Positions 1 through 11,636 of a stretch of 64,000 nucleotides of DNA are shown here, one piece after another. The first letter of the stretch is position 1. Each line of letters starts with the position of its first letter. Both the position numbers and the translations under genes were made by a program. The notes beneath the pieces were generated by a model that saw only the letters and a program-made list of their open reading frames with translations, was not told the DNA's origin and did no database searches. The stretch is from Streptantibioticus rubrisoli (GTDB lineage Bacteria > Actinomycetota > Actinomycetes > Streptomycetales > Streptomycetaceae): positions 283,119-347,118 of the forward strand of contig NZ_JANFNH010000003.1 of the NCBI RefSeq assembly GCF_024436055.1, read 5' to 3'.

Positions 1-98
1 TGCGCGTCCGGTGCGGGTACCACTGCGTGGGGCGCGTCCTGTGCGTGGGGTGCGGTACCCACTGCGTGGGGCGCGCGTACTCACTGCGTGGGGCTCAG
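1..98. repeat. Degenerate TGCGTGGGG direct repeats
   Basis: Four copies of a unit close to CACTGCGTGGGGCGCG begin near 21, 39, 60 and 83, with unequal spacing. No credible coding frame covers them. The array may continue outside the window. Its function is unknown. Confidence 0.6.
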
Positions 99-107
99 GT
101 GGGTTGA

Positions 108-270
108 GCACCGCCGGGCTCCGCCGTCGTGGTTGCTCGCCGTGGCGGCGGGGTGAGTTTGCCGGGTTCGGTAGCGCCGCCGCGGCGGCGCCCGAAGCGC
201 CTTCTTCGCGGCGGTGCATATCGTTTCCGCCGCGACGGCGAGCAACCCCCACGCCGCAGCCCGGCGGTGG
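108..270. repeat. Large imperfect inverted repeat (REP/MITE-like)
   Basis: The left arm (108-151) and right arm (227-270) are reverse complements over about 43 bases with a few mismatches. Both carry the core CACCGCCGGGCT and GGTTGCTCGCCGT. The 75-base interval contains a smaller palindrome of GCCGCC/GGCGGC type, so the whole element could fold into one long hairpin. A third copy of the core lies at 11581-11614. Bases 271-514 hold nothing recognisable apart from the promoter region of the next gene. Confidence 0.65.
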
Positions 271-514
271 CGGGCGAACCGCAAGCCGTGCCCCGGAATC
301 CGCGAGGTATGCTGCCCGCATGCTCGCGCTCGTACGCCGTCGCCACGTGGACTTCGTCCGCGTCACGAGCATGTCCTGTCGCCGCAGCGGCTGATCGAAC
401 CTTCCCCTCTTCAGTCGTCTCTCCGGCTTCCGCGACCCCGCCGTACCCCGGCCCGTTCGCGGCGCTCCCGGTTACCGCCGGGGCGGTAGCCGGACCTCAC
501 CCTGCGGATCACCC

Positions 515-1522
515 ATGTCTCACCAGCTTCCGGTCATCGACCTGTCCGCCGCCGACCGCGGCCCCGCCGCGCGTGCCCGGCTGCACGCCGAACTCCACTC
601 GGCCGCACACGACGTCGGCTTCTTCCAGCTCGTCGGCCACGGCGTCACGCCCGCCGAGACCGCCACGCTCAACTCCGTGGTACGGAAGTTCTTCGCGCTG
701 CCGGAGAGCGAGCGGTTCGCCATCTCCAACCTCAACTCCCCGCACTTCCGCGGCTACACCCGCATCGGCGACGAGCGCACCGGGGGCAGTCCCGACTGGC
801 GCGACCAACTCGACATAGGCGCCGAACGCCCCGCGCGCGTGCCCGGGCCGGGCGAGCCCGCCTACTGGTGGCTGGAGGGTCCCAACCAGTGGCCCACCGC
901 CCTGCCGGAGCTGCGCACCACCGCGCTGGCCTGGATCGACCGGCTGAGCGCGGTCGCGGCCCGGCTGCTGCGGGAACTGCTCGCCGCCATCGGCGCCCCC
1001 GAGGACTTCTACGACGCCGCCTTCGCCGACCACCCCCATCTGCACCTGAAGATCGTCCGCTACCCCGGCCGCGCCCCCGACGGCGCTGACCAGGGCGTGG
1101 GGGCGCACAAGGACTACGGGTTCCTGACCCTGCTGCTCCAGGACGACATCGGCGGCCTCCAGGTCGAGCGGGAGGACGGCGCGTTCCACGACGTACCGCC
1201 GCTGCCCGGCGCGTTCGTGGTGAACCTCGGCGAGCTGCTGGAGGTGGCCACCAACGGCTATCTGAAGGCCACCAACCACCGGGTGGTCAGCCCGGCCGCC
1301 GAGCGGGAACGGTTCTCCGTGCCGTTCTTCTACAACCCGCGACTGGACGCCCGCATCGAACCGCTGCCCTTCCCGCACGCCGACCGGGCACCGGGCACCA
1401 CGCAGGACCCGGCCAACCCGCTGTTCGCCGACTACGGCCGCAACGAGCTGAAGGGCTGGCTGCGCGCCCACCCGGGCGTGGCCCGCCGCCACCACGCCGA
1501 GCTGGTCGCCGCGACGGCGTAA
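515..1522 (+). CDS. 2-oxoglutarate/Fe(II) oxygenase, isopenicillin N synthase-like
   Basis: This 335-residue protein belongs to the isopenicillin N synthase-like non-haem iron oxygenases. The N-terminal DIOX_N part starts LPVIDLSAADRG. The iron site is visible as HKD (in GAHKDYGFLTLL, about residue 205) and a later histidine in TNHRVVSP. The co-substrate RxS motif is in RERFSVPFF. These enzymes use O2 and usually 2-oxoglutarate to hydroxylate or oxidise small molecules in the cytosol. The substrate cannot be read from sequence. There is no penicillin-type cluster nearby, so a beta-lactam role is not supported. The ATG at 515 fits the family N-terminus, although its ribosome binding site is weak. 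The gene stands alone, 100 bases before a reductase on the same strand. Confidence 0.88.
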   Translation: MSHQLPVIDLSAADRGPAARARLHAELHSAAHDVGFFQLVGHGVTPAETATLNSVVRKFFALPESERFAISNLNSPHFRGYTRIGDERTGGSPDWRDQLDIGAERPARVPGPGEPAYWWLEGPNQWPTALPELRTTALAWIDRLSAVAARLLRELLAAIGAPEDFYDAAFADHPHLHLKIVRYPGRAPDGADQGVGAHKDYGFLTLLLQDDIGGLQVEREDGAFHDVPPLPGAFVVNLGELLEVATNGYLKATNHRVVSPAAERERFSVPFFYNPRLDARIEPLPFPHADRAPGTTQDPANPLFADYGRNELKGWLRAHPGVARRHHAELVAATA

Positions 1523-1622
1523 CCCCGCTTCGCGGGCGGCCGGGAAGTGCGGGACGGTGGATAGCGGACCGAACGCGGACGGCGCCGCCCGCGAAGTGGC
1601 GGACAGCGGAGGAGAACCGAGA

Positions 1623-2279
1623 ATGTCGACCATCGCCCTGTTCGGAGCCACCGGCACCATCGGTGGCCGCATACTGCGCGAGGCGCTCAGCCGCGGGCAC
1701 GAGGTCACCGCGGTCGTCCGCGACCCGGTCAAGCTCACCACCGAGCACACCCGGCTGACGGTCACCAAGGGCGATGTGCTCGATCCGACGACGGTGGCGG
1801 CCGCCGCCAAGGGCAAGGACGTGGTGGTCAGCGCGGTCGGCGGCGGCAGTGGCAACGGTCCCGGGCACATCGCCACCATCAGGCCAGCCGCCGAGTCGCT
1901 GGTCGGCGGCCTGCGCACGCTCGGCCCGCAGGCGCCGCGGCTGATCGCGGTCGGCGGCGCCGGATCGCTGCGCAAGCCGGACGGCGGCCGGGTGTGGGAT
2001 GCGCCGGGGCTGCCCGCGTTCCTGCTGCAGATCATGCACGCGCACGGTGAGGCGCTGGACTTCTACCGCACCGTGCAGGACGTGCGCTGGACCAACATCA
2101 GCCCCGCGGCGACCATCGAACCCGGTGAGCGCACCGGTTCCTACCGCACCGCACTGGAGGAACTGGTCGTCGACGACCAGGGTGAAAGCCGTATCTCCGT
2201 CGAGGACTTCGCGGTCGCGGTCGTGGACGAGATCGAGAAGCCGCAGCACGTCGGGGAGCGGTTCGCGGTCGGCTACTAG
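1623..2279 (+). CDS. NAD(P)-binding Rossmann-fold reductase (YwnB-like atypical SDR)
   Basis: A 218-residue cytosolic protein of the NAD(P)H-binding atypical short-chain dehydrogenase group (NmrA/YwnB-like). The dinucleotide motif GATGTIGG lies at residues 7-14 and the phosphate-binding RDP follows the second strand. No SDR Tyr-xxx-Lys catalytic pair is obvious, as is usual for this group. The start at 1623 is chosen because GGAGGAGAACC sits just upstream and the Rossmann strand follows at once. An upstream in-frame extension (from 1557) has no site. Members of this family act as flavin or quinone reductases or as redox sensors. The substrate here is unknown. Confidence 0.85.
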   Translation: MSTIALFGATGTIGGRILREALSRGHEVTAVVRDPVKLTTEHTRLTVTKGDVLDPTTVAAAAKGKDVVVSAVGGGSGNGPGHIATIRPAAESLVGGLRTLGPQAPRLIAVGGAGSLRKPDGGRVWDAPGLPAFLLQIMHAHGEALDFYRTVQDVRWTNISPAATIEPGERTGSYRTALEELVVDDQGESRISVEDFAVAVVDEIEKPQHVGERFAVGY

Positions 2280-2448
2280 GCGCTCCGCTGGGAGTGCGGC
2301 GATATGCCGTCGATCGTCTACAGCCCCGTCGTGGCTGGTCGCGCCCACGCGGCGGAGCCGCACATGGACACAGCCCCGCGCCCCTTCGGGGCGCTGCCGA
2401 ACCGCAGCGGACTTCACCGCAACCTCACAGGCCACGCGCGCCGAGGCG

Positions 2449-2949
2449 TTATGTGGCGGAGCCCGCCGCCGCGCCGGTCACCCGGTCCGGACCCCAGCGC
2501 TCCAGGGCCGCGCGCAGGTCGAGGGGGCGCAGGCGGTTCGGCTCGTCGGCGTCCGGCCAGTCCTCGCGGGGCACCCGCCACATCACCTCGAACTCGTTGC
2601 CGTCCGGGTCCTTGGCGTACAGCGACTTGGACACCAGGTGGTCCGTGGCGCCGACCAGGGCGCCGCGTTCGGTCAACCGGTCGGCGATCTCGGCGAGTTC
2701 ACCGAGCGTGCCGACCTCCCAGGCGAGGTGGTAGAGGCCGACCCGGCCCTTCTCGGGGCCGGGCGCGTCGGCGCCGAGGGCGAACAGTCCGAGGTCATGG
2801 TCGTTGAGGGTGTCCTCGGCGCGGAGGAAGGCGGCTCGTCCGGGTATCTCGGTGTCGACCCTGAAGCCGAGCACCTTCGTGTAGAACTCCACCGCGCGGG
2901 CGGTGTCGCGAACGTAGAGCACCGCGTGGTTCAGGCGTCGTACGGGCAT
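2449..2949 (-). CDS. VOC family (glyoxalase/extradiol dioxygenase-like) protein
   Basis: A 166-residue single-module vicinal-oxygen-chelate protein. It opens with RLNHAVLYVRDTARAVEFY, the typical first beta-alpha-beta unit with a metal-ligand His. A second half follows (GLYHLAWEV...DHLVSKSLYAKDPDGNEFEV), carrying His and the Glu of the DPDGNEFE motif. This is the catechol 2,3-dioxygenase/glyoxalase superfamily. Actinobacterial relatives are often annotated as biphenyl-2,3-diol dioxygenase-like, but the reaction is unproven. The start at 2949 is preceded by AGGAGCACGCC. It is convergent with the upstream reductase and divergent from tex. A palindrome in the divergent region probably controls it. 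Confidence 0.85.
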   Translation of the reverse strand: MPVRRLNHAVLYVRDTARAVEFYTKVLGFRVDTEIPGRAAFLRAEDTLNDHDLGLFALGADAPGPEKGRVGLYHLAWEVGTLGELAEIADRLTERGALVGATDHLVSKSLYAKDPDGNEFEVMWRVPREDWPDADEPNRLRPLDLRAALERWGPDRVTGAAAGSAT

Positions 2950-3011
2950 GGCGTGCTCCTGGGGTCCGGGACGGCCGGGTGGGGCCTTTGTTCCACCGTA
3001 CGCCACCAAAG

Positions 3012-3025
3012 CTTGAAAGTTCAAG
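3012..3025. promoter_or_regulatory. Candidate operator palindrome
   Basis: CTTGAA-AG-TTCAAG is a 14-base palindrome, flanked by a wider CGCCACC/GGTGGCG repeat (3001-3007 and 3031-3037). It lies 62 bases upstream of the VOC start, in the gap shared with tex. The form suits a MarR- or TetR-type repressor site. No regulator gene is adjacent. Confidence 0.45.
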
Positions 3026-3127
3026 GAACTGGTGGCGGCGCGCGCCCGGCCCCTGCGCGACAAGCCCGGTACCGCCCCGGCAGAATGCACAGCAAAGCTC
3101 AGCGAGGCAGAGGAAGCGGAACGGATA

Positions 3128-5515
3128 GTGACGACTACGTCTATCGGGTCCACCGGTGCTACAGGCGCCACCGAGTCCATCGGGCGCGTGATCGCCCAGG
3201 AGCTGGGGGTGCGCGAAGGGCAGGTCAAGGCGGCGGTCGACCTGTTGGACGGCGGGGCGACCGTGCCGTTCATCGCGCGCTACCGCAAGGAGGCCACCGG
3301 CGCCCTCGACGACGCGCAACTGCGCACCCTGGAGGAGCGGCTGCGCTACCTGCGGGAGTTGGAGGACCGCCGCGCCGCGATCCTGGAATCCATCGAGGCG
3401 CAGGGCAAGTTGGACGACGCGCTGCGCGCGCAGATCCTGGCCGCCGACTCCAAGGCCCGGCTTGAGGACATCTATCTGCCGTACAAGCCCAAGCGGCGCA
3501 CCAAGGCACAGATCGCCCGCGAGGCCGGACTGGAACCGCTCGCCGACCGGCTGCTCGCCGACCCCACCCTCGAACCACGGGCCACCGCCGAGGAGTTCGT
3601 GGGCGACACCGTCGCCGACGCCGCCGCCGCGCTGGACGGCGCCCGCTCGATCCTGGTCGAGCGGTTCGGCGAGGACGCCGACCTCATCGGCGAACTGCGC
3701 GAGCGCATGTGGTCGCGCGGCCGGGTCAGCGCCAAGGTGCGGGAGGGCAAGGAGGAGGCGGGCGCGAAGTTCGCCGACTACTTCGACTTCGCCGAGCCCT
3801 TCGAGAAGCTGCCCTCGCACCGCATCCTGGCGATGTTCCGCGGCGAGAAGGAAGAGGTGCTCGACCTCACCCTGGAGCCCGAGGAGCCGCAGGACGGGCC
3901 GTCCAGCTTCGAACGCGCCATCGCCGCCCGGTTCAAGATCGCCGACCGGGGCCGCCCGGCCGACGCCTGGCTGCTGGAGACGGTCCGCTGGGCCTGGCGC
4001 ACCCGGATCCTGGTCCACCTCGGCATCGACCTGCGCACCCGGCTGCGCACCGCCGCCGAGGACGAGGCGGTCCGGGTCTTCGCCGCCAACCTGCGCGACC
4101 TGCTGCTGGCCGCTCCCGCCGGGGCCCGCGCCACCATGGGCCTGGACCCCGGCTTCCGCACCGGCGTGAAGGTGGCCGTCACCGACCCGACCGGCAAGGT
4201 CGTCGCCACCGAGACGATCTACCCGCACGTACCGCAGCGCCGCTGGGACGAGTCGCTGGCCACCCTCGCCAGGCTCTGCGCCGCCCACAAGGTCGAACTG
4301 ATCGCCATCGGCAACGGCACCGCCTCGCGGGAGACCGACAAACTCGCCGGCGACCTGATCAAGGCGCACCCCGAGCTGAAGCTCACCAAGGTCGTGGTCT
4401 CCGAGGCTGGCGCCTCGGTCTACTCCGCCTCCGCCTACGCCTCCCAGGAACTCCCCGACCTGGACGTGTCGTTGCGCGGCGCGGTCTCCATCGCCCGACG
4501 GCTCCAGGACCCGCTCGCCGAACTCGTCAAGATCGACCCCAAGTCGATCGGCGTCGGCCAGTACCAACACGACCTGGCCGAGGCCAAGTTGTCGCGCTCG
4601 CTGGACGCGGTGGTCGAGGACTGCGTCAACGGCGTCGGCGTGGACCTCAACACCGCCTCCGCGCCGCTGCTGCGCCGGGTCTCCGGCGTCACGGCGACGC
4701 TCGCCGACAACATCGTCCAACACCGCGACGCCAACGGGCCGTTCCGCACCCGCAAGGACCTCAAGGGCGTGGCCAGGCTCGGACCGAAGGCGTTCGAGCA
4801 GTGCGCGGGCTTCCTGCGGATCACCGACGGCGACGACCCGCTGGACGCCTCCGCCGTGCACCCGGAGGCCTACCCGGTGGTGCGCCGCATCGTCTCGGCC
4901 GCGGGCGGCGACATCAAGGCGCTGATCGGTGACAGCAAGAAGCTGCGCGGCCTCAAGCCGCAGGACTTCGCGGACGAGACGTTCGGCGTGCCCACCGTCA
5001 CCGACATCCTGGGCGAGTTGGAGAAGCCGGGCCGCGACCCGCGTCCCGCCTTCAAGACCGCCACCTACAAGGAGGGCGTCGAGGAGCTGAAGGACCTGGT
5101 GCCCGGAATGCTGCTGGAGGGCGTGGTCACCAATGTCGCCGCCTTCGGCGCGTTCGTGGACATCGGCGTCCACCAGGACGGTCTGGTCCATGTGTCCGCG
5201 ATGTCCAAGTCGTTCGTCAAGGATCCGCGCGATGTGGTCAAACCCGGCGACGTGGTACGGGTGAAGGTCTTGGACGTGGACATCCCGCGCAAGCGGATCG
5301 GCCTCACCCTGCGGCTGGACGACGAGGCGGGCGCGCCGCGCGGCGAGCGCGAACAGCGCGGCGCGGGCAAGGGCGGCGGTGCCAAGCGCGGCACACCGCC
5401 GCGGCAGAACCGCGGCCAGTCAAGGGAGTCCGCGGGCGGCGGCGCCCTCGCGGACGCCCTGCGCCGGGCGGGCCTGGTCAGCGGTGACGGCGGGCCGGGC
5501 CGGGGCCGTCGATAG
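3128..5515 (+). CDS. tex: Tex family transcription accessory / RNA-binding protein
   Basis: The 795-residue product has the full Tex architecture. The N-terminal helical Tex domain contains [16 protein letters not shown] YqgF/RuvC-like domain follows at about 330-450 ([18 protein letters not shown]). Helix-hairpin-helix segments at about 500-570 ([19 protein letters not shown]) and a C-terminal S1 domain ([20 protein letters not shown]) complete it. Tex binds nucleic acids and associates with RNA polymerase; its physiological role is only partly understood. The tail after S1 is a basic Gly/Arg-rich extension common in actinobacteria. GTG at 3128 is preferred because it gives the normal family length. 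An upstream in-frame ATG at 3032 would add a low-complexity stretch. A strong terminator follows. Confidence 0.95.
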   Translation: MTTTSIGSTGATGATESIGRVIAQELGVREGQVKAAVDLLDGGATVPFIARYRKEATGALDDAQLRTLEERLRYLRELEDRRAAILESIEAQGKLDDALRAQILAADSKARLEDIYLPYKPKRRTKAQIAREAGLEPLADRLLADPTLEPRATAEEFVGDTVADAAAALDGARSILVERFGEDADLIGELRERMWSRGRVSAKVREGKEEAGAKFADYFDFAEPFEKLPSHRILAMFRGEKEEVLDLTLEPEEPQDGPSSFERAIAARFKIADRGRPADAWLLETVRWAWRTRILVHLGIDLRTRLRTAAEDEAVRVFAANLRDLLLAAPAGARATMGLDPGFRTGVKVAVTDPTGKVVATETIYPHVPQRRWDESLATLARLCAAHKVELIAIGNGTASRETDKLAGDLIKAHPELKLTKVVVSEAGASVYSASAYASQELPDLDVSLRGAVSIARRLQDPLAELVKIDPKSIGVGQYQHDLAEAKLSRSLDAVVEDCVNGVGVDLNTASAPLLRRVSGVTATLADNIVQHRDANGPFRTRKDLKGVARLGPKAFEQCAGFLRITDGDDPLDASAVHPEAYPVVRRIVSAAGGDIKALIGDSKKLRGLKPQDFADETFGVPTVTDILGELEKPGRDPRPAFKTATYKEGVEELKDLVPGMLLEGVVTNVAAFGAFVDIGVHQDGLVHVSAMSKSFVKDPRDVVKPGDVVRVKVLDVDIPRKRIGLTLRLDDEAGAPRGEREQRGAGKGGGAKRGTPPRQNRGQSRESAGGGALADALRRAGLVSGDGGPGRGRR

Positions 5516-5527
5516 GCAGTGCCTGGG

Positions 5528-5553
5528 GGCCGGGACGCGAGAGCGTCCCGGCC
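5528..5553 (+). terminator. Rho-independent terminator after tex
   Basis: Perfect 11-bp stem GGCCGGGACGC / GCGTCCCGGCC closed by a GAGA tetraloop and followed by CTTTGGCTT. It separates tex from the beta-oxidation operon. Confidence 0.85.
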
Positions 5554-5674
5554 CTTTGGCTTGTGGGCGAAGCGGTTTGCGAGGGGCGCGGCCTTGCCCC
5601 GGGTGCCGCGGACTTCTAGCATCCGTGGTGTTACATCATTACTGTCAAAGTGATCGCCGCAGGGGAGCCGTTCC

Positions 5675-6814
5675 ATGGACGAGCCGACAAGCCCCGGTCC
5701 CCTGACGGGAGTCAGAGTCGTGGAGTTGGCAGGCATCGGCCCCGGCCCGTTCGCCGCGATGCTGCTCGCCGACCTCGGCGCCGACGTGGTGCGGGTCGAC
5801 CGGCCGGGCGGCACCGCCCTGGGCATCGATCCCGCGAACGACATCACCAACCGCAACAAGCGCTCGGTGGTCGTGGACCTCAAGTCCACCGCGGGACCAG
5901 GACTCGTGATCGAACTGGCCCGCCGCGCCGACATCCTGATCGAGGGCTACCGACCAGGCGTCGCCGAACGGCTGGGCGTGGGACCCGACGAGTGCCTGGC
6001 CGCCAACCCCCGCCTGGTGTACGGGCGGATGACCGGCTGGGGCCAGCACGGACCGCTCGCCCACAGCGCCGGACACGACATCGGCTACCTCGCCACCGCC
6101 GGAACCCTCGGCATGATCGGCCCCACCGACGGGCCGCCCTACGTACCGGCCAACCTGCTCGGCGACTACGCGGGCGGCTCCCTCTACCTCGTCGTCGGAG
6201 CGCTCGCCGCCCTGCACCACGCCCGCGCCACCGGCACCGGACAGGTGGTGGACGCCGCCATCGTGGACGGCGCCGCGCACCTGGGCGCGATGATCTGGGG
6301 GATGCTCGGCGCAGGCGCCTGGCAGGACCGGCGCGGCACCAACCTGCTGGACGGCGGCTGCCCTTACTACGGCGTCTATCAGACCTCGGACGGCGGGTAC
6401 ATGGCCGTCGGAGCGCTGGAGCGGCCGTTCTACGCGGAGTTCACCGCCCTGCTGGGACTCGGCGAGGACGCCCCGGACCGCGACGACCCGTCCCGCTGGG
6501 ACGAGTTGCGCGAGCGCGTCGCCGCCCGCTTCAAGTCCCGTACCCGGCAGGAGTGGACCGAGGTCTTCGAGGGCCGCGACGCCTGTGTCGCACCGGTGCT
6601 CACGCTGCGCGAGGCGGCCCGCCATCCGCATCTGGCGGCCCGCGGCACGTTCACCGCGGACACCGAGGGCCGCACCCAGCCCGCGCCCGCCCCACGATTC
6701 TCGGCCACCCCGGGCTCGCTACGCCGCCCGCCCGCAGCGCCGGGCGCGGACACCGACGAAGTGGCCCGCGACTGGGACGTTCCCGCACTCAACTCCGGAT
6801 GTCCACGCCCGTGA
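5675..6814 (+). CDS. CaiB/BaiF family III CoA-transferase (alpha-methylacyl-CoA racemase type)
   Basis: A 379-residue class III CoA-transferase/racemase fold protein. The opening GVRVVELAGIGPGPFAAMLL and LADLGADVVRVDRPGG are diagnostic. The catalytic-region histidine and aspartate expected of alpha-methylacyl-CoA racemase appear in HSAGHDIGY and LLGDYAGGSLY. It would epimerise 2-methyl-branched acyl-CoAs so that both stereoisomers enter beta-oxidation. Alternatively it could transfer CoA between acids. It is the first gene of a four-gene run (to 11500) whose other members complete a beta-oxidation cycle, which favours the racemase reading. GGGGAG lies upstream of the ATG. Confidence 0.88.
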   Translation: MDEPTSPGPLTGVRVVELAGIGPGPFAAMLLADLGADVVRVDRPGGTALGIDPANDITNRNKRSVVVDLKSTAGPGLVIELARRADILIEGYRPGVAERLGVGPDECLAANPRLVYGRMTGWGQHGPLAHSAGHDIGYLATAGTLGMIGPTDGPPYVPANLLGDYAGGSLYLVVGALAALHHARATGTGQVVDAAIVDGAAHLGAMIWGMLGAGAWQDRRGTNLLDGGCPYYGVYQTSDGGYMAVGALERPFYAEFTALLGLGEDAPDRDDPSRWDELRERVAARFKSRTRQEWTEVFEGRDACVAPVLTLREAARHPHLAARGTFTADTEGRTQPAPAPRFSATPGSLRRPPAAPGADTDEVARDWDVPALNSGCPRP

Positions 6815-6868
6815 TGGCACGCAGAGGGCCACCCCGTTTCCGCGAACACAATCAAAACGGAGCCGCAG

Positions 6869-8011
<1,143 letters not shown>

Positions 8012-8042
8012 AAGACGTACCACCGACCATGGAGAAGAGACG

Positions 8043-9257
<1,215 letters not shown>

Positions 9258-9328
9258 CGCCTTTCGCCGTTGTTGACGTTCCGCACCAGGGGCCCGGCCC
9301 CTGGCCCCCGAACCTGGAGCCCCCTCGC

Positions 9329-11500
9329 ATGACCACTCGCACCACCATCCGCTGGGAACAAGGCGCCGACGGCGTCGTCACCCTGGTACTCGACGACCCG
9401 GCACAGTCCGCCAACACCATGAACGACGCCTTCGTCGACTCCCTCGAAGCCGTCGTGGAACGGCTGGAGACCGAACGCGAACAACTCCGCGGCGTCGTCA
9501 TCACCTCCGCCAAGAAGACCTTCTTCGCGGGCGGCGACCTACGCGACCTCATCCGCGCCACCCCCGACCGGGCGGCGGAGGTCTTCGCCTCGGGCATGCG
9601 CGTCAAGCGGCTGCTGCGCCGCCTGGAAACGCTCGGCAGGCCGGTGGTCGCGGCGGTCAACGGCGCGGCGCTGGGCGGCGGTTACGAGATCGCCCTGGCC
9701 TGCCACCACCGGGTGGCGCTCGACGCCTCCGGCGTCAAGATCGGACTGCCCGAGGTCACCCTCGGCCTGCTGCCCGGCGCCGGTGGCGTGGTCCGCACGG
9801 TACGGCTGCTGGGCATCGCCGACGCACTGCTGAAAGTGCTGGTCCAGGGCACCCAGTACACCCCGCGGCGCGCCCTGGAGGCCGCACTGGTCCACGAGGT
9901 CGCCGACAGCCCCGAGGACCTGCTGGCCCGGGCCCGCGCGTTCATCGACGCCAACCCCGACGCCCGGCAGCCCTGGGACACCGACGGCTACAAGATCCCC
10001 GGCGGCACGCCCGCCACCCCGAGTTTCGCCGCCAACCTCCCGGCCTTCCCGGCCAACCTCAAGAAGCAACTGGGCGGCGCTCCCTACCCCGCGCCCCGCA
10101 ACATCCTGGCCGCCGCCGTCGAAGGCGCCCAGGTGGACTTCGAGACCGCCCAGGTCATCGAGGCCCGCTACTTCACCGAGCTGGCCTGTGGCCGGATCTC
10201 CAAGAACATGATCCAGGGCTTCTTCTTCGACATGCAGGCGGTCAACTCCGGCGCGTCCCGGCCGGACGGCGTCACACCGCGCACCGTCCGCAAGGCCGTT
10301 GTGCTCGGCGCCGGAATGATGGGCGCGGGGATCGCCTACGCCTGCGCGCGCTCCGGCGTCGAGGTGGTGCTCAAGGACGTCTCGCTGGAGGCCGCCGAGC
10401 GCGGAAGGTCGTACTCCGTCGGGTTGTTGGACAAGGCGGTGGCCAAAGGCCGGATCACGCCCCAGCAGCGCGACGAGGTGCTGGCCCGGATCACCCCGAC
10501 CGCCGACGCCGCCGACGCGGCGGGCTGTGACGCGGTGATCGAGGCGGTCTTCGAGGACCCGGCGGTCAAGTACAAGGTCTTCCAGGAGATCCAGCAGGTC
10601 GTCGCGCCCGACGCGCTGCTGTGCTCCAACACCTCCACCCTGCCGATCACCATGCTCGCCGAAGGCGTCGCACGGCCGCAGGACTTCGTCGGACTGCACT
10701 TCTTCTCGCCGGTCGACAAGATGCCGCTGGTCGAGATCATCAGGGGCGAGCGCACCGGTGACGAGGCGCTGGCCCGCGCCTTCGACCTGGTCCGGCAGAT
10801 CCGCAAGACCCCGATCGTGGTCAACGACTCCCGTGGCTTCTTCACCTCCCGGGTCATCGGGCAGTTCATCAACGAGGGCGTGGCGATGGTCGGCGAGGGC
10901 GTCGACCCCTCATCCGTCGAGCAGGCCGCGGCACAGGCGGGCTACCCGGCCAAGGTGCTGTCGCTGATGGACGAGTTGACGCTCACCCTGCCCCGCAAGA
11001 TCCGCGACGAGTCCCGGCGCGCGGTCGAGGAAGCGGGCGGCACCTACCAGCCGCACCCCGCGGAGACGGTCATCGACCGCATGGTGGACGAGTTCGGCCG
11101 CCCAGGCCGCGGCGGGGGAGCGGGCTTCTACGAGTACGAAGACGGTCGGCGCACCAGGCTGTGGCCGGGGCTGCGCGAGCACTTCGGCAAGACGGGAGCG
11201 GACGTTCCGTTCGAGGACATCAAGGAGCGGATGCTGTTCGCCGAGGCGTTGGACTCGGTGCGCTGCCTTGAGGAGAACGTCCTGGTCTCGGTCGCCGACG
11301 CCAACGTCGGCTCCCTGCTGGGCATCGGCTTCCCCGGCTGGACCGGCGGCGTACTGCAGTACATCAACGGCTACGAAGGCGGACTCCCCGGATTCGTGGC
11401 CCGCGCACGGCAGTTGCAGGCGGCCTACGGTGACCGGTTCTCCCCACCGCGGCTGCTGCTGGAGAAGGCCGAACGCGGGGAGGTCTTCACGGACGCGTAG
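9329..11500 (+). CDS. Bifunctional enoyl-CoA hydratase / 3-hydroxyacyl-CoA dehydrogenase (FadB/FadJ-like)
   Basis: A 723-residue fusion. The N-terminal crotonase domain (1-200) has TFFAGGDLRDLI and the oxyanion-hole segment GAALGGGYEIALA. The NAD-binding domain starts near 330 with VVLGAGMMGAGIAYACARSG. The dehydrogenase catalytic His is in GLHFFSPVDKMPLVE, and two C-terminal HAD domains follow. It performs hydration and oxidation in fatty-acid beta-oxidation. With the preceding thiolase it forms the alpha/beta trifunctional pair. ATG 9329 has CTGGAG upstream. A long in-frame extension upstream overlaps the thiolase end and lacks family similarity. A strong terminator follows directly. Confidence 0.95.
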   Translation: MTTRTTIRWEQGADGVVTLVLDDPAQSANTMNDAFVDSLEAVVERLETEREQLRGVVITSAKKTFFAGGDLRDLIRATPDRAAEVFASGMRVKRLLRRLETLGRPVVAAVNGAALGGGYEIALACHHRVALDASGVKIGLPEVTLGLLPGAGGVVRTVRLLGIADALLKVLVQGTQYTPRRALEAALVHEVADSPEDLLARARAFIDANPDARQPWDTDGYKIPGGTPATPSFAANLPAFPANLKKQLGGAPYPAPRNILAAAVEGAQVDFETAQVIEARYFTELACGRISKNMIQGFFFDMQAVNSGASRPDGVTPRTVRKAVVLGAGMMGAGIAYACARSGVEVVLKDVSLEAAERGRSYSVGLLDKAVAKGRITPQQRDEVLARITPTADAADAAGCDAVIEAVFEDPAVKYKVFQEIQQVVAPDALLCSNTSTLPITMLAEGVARPQDFVGLHFFSPVDKMPLVEIIRGERTGDEALARAFDLVRQIRKTPIVVNDSRGFFTSRVIGQFINEGVAMVGEGVDPSSVEQAAAQAGYPAKVLSLMDELTLTLPRKIRDESRRAVEEAGGTYQPHPAETVIDRMVDEFGRPGRGGGAGFYEYEDGRRTRLWPGLREHFGKTGADVPFEDIKERMLFAEALDSVRCLEENVLVSVADANVGSLLGIGFPGWTGGVLQYINGYEGGLPGFVARARQLQAAYGDRFSPPRLLLEKAERGEVFTDA

Positions 11501-11506
11501 CGGCCG

Positions 11507-11536
11507 GGGGTGCTGGGGGCCGCCCCCCAGCACCCC
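11507..11536 (+). terminator. Terminator of the beta-oxidation operon
   Basis: Perfect 13-bp stem GGGGTGCTGGGGG / CCCCCAGCACCCC with a four-base loop, starting 7 bases after the fadB-like stop codon. There is no long T tract, as is common in Streptomyces. Confidence 0.8.
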
Positions 11537-11580
11537 GTCTCCCCGCTGGGACGCCGGGCGTGATGTGTTCTCGCCGCGCT

Positions 11581-11614
11581 GGCGGGCAACCGCAACGGCA
11601 TAGCCCGGCGGTGC
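11581..11614. repeat. Single-arm copy of the 108-270 repeat
   Basis: In reverse complement this reads GCACCGCCGGGCT, then ATGCCGTTGCGGTTGCCCGCC. That matches the arms of the inverted repeat at 108-151 and 227-270 with several substitutions. It lies between the operon terminator and the end of the MerR gene. Confidence 0.5.
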
Positions 11615-11636
11615 CGAACCAACCGCGAGCCAGAGG

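Noticed and set aside
515..1522. Beta-lactam biosynthesis gene (isopenicillin N synthase)
   Set aside because: Only the fold is shared; no ACV synthetase or epimerase is nearby.
3032..3127. N-terminal extension of Tex from an upstream ATG
   Set aside because: The added 32 residues do not resemble the Tex start, and the stretch overlaps the divergent promoter region.
2795..5191. Very long antisense frame across tex
   Set aside because: A GC-driven shadow on the opposite strand; Tex is unambiguous on the plus strand. The same applies to many long antisense frames in this window.
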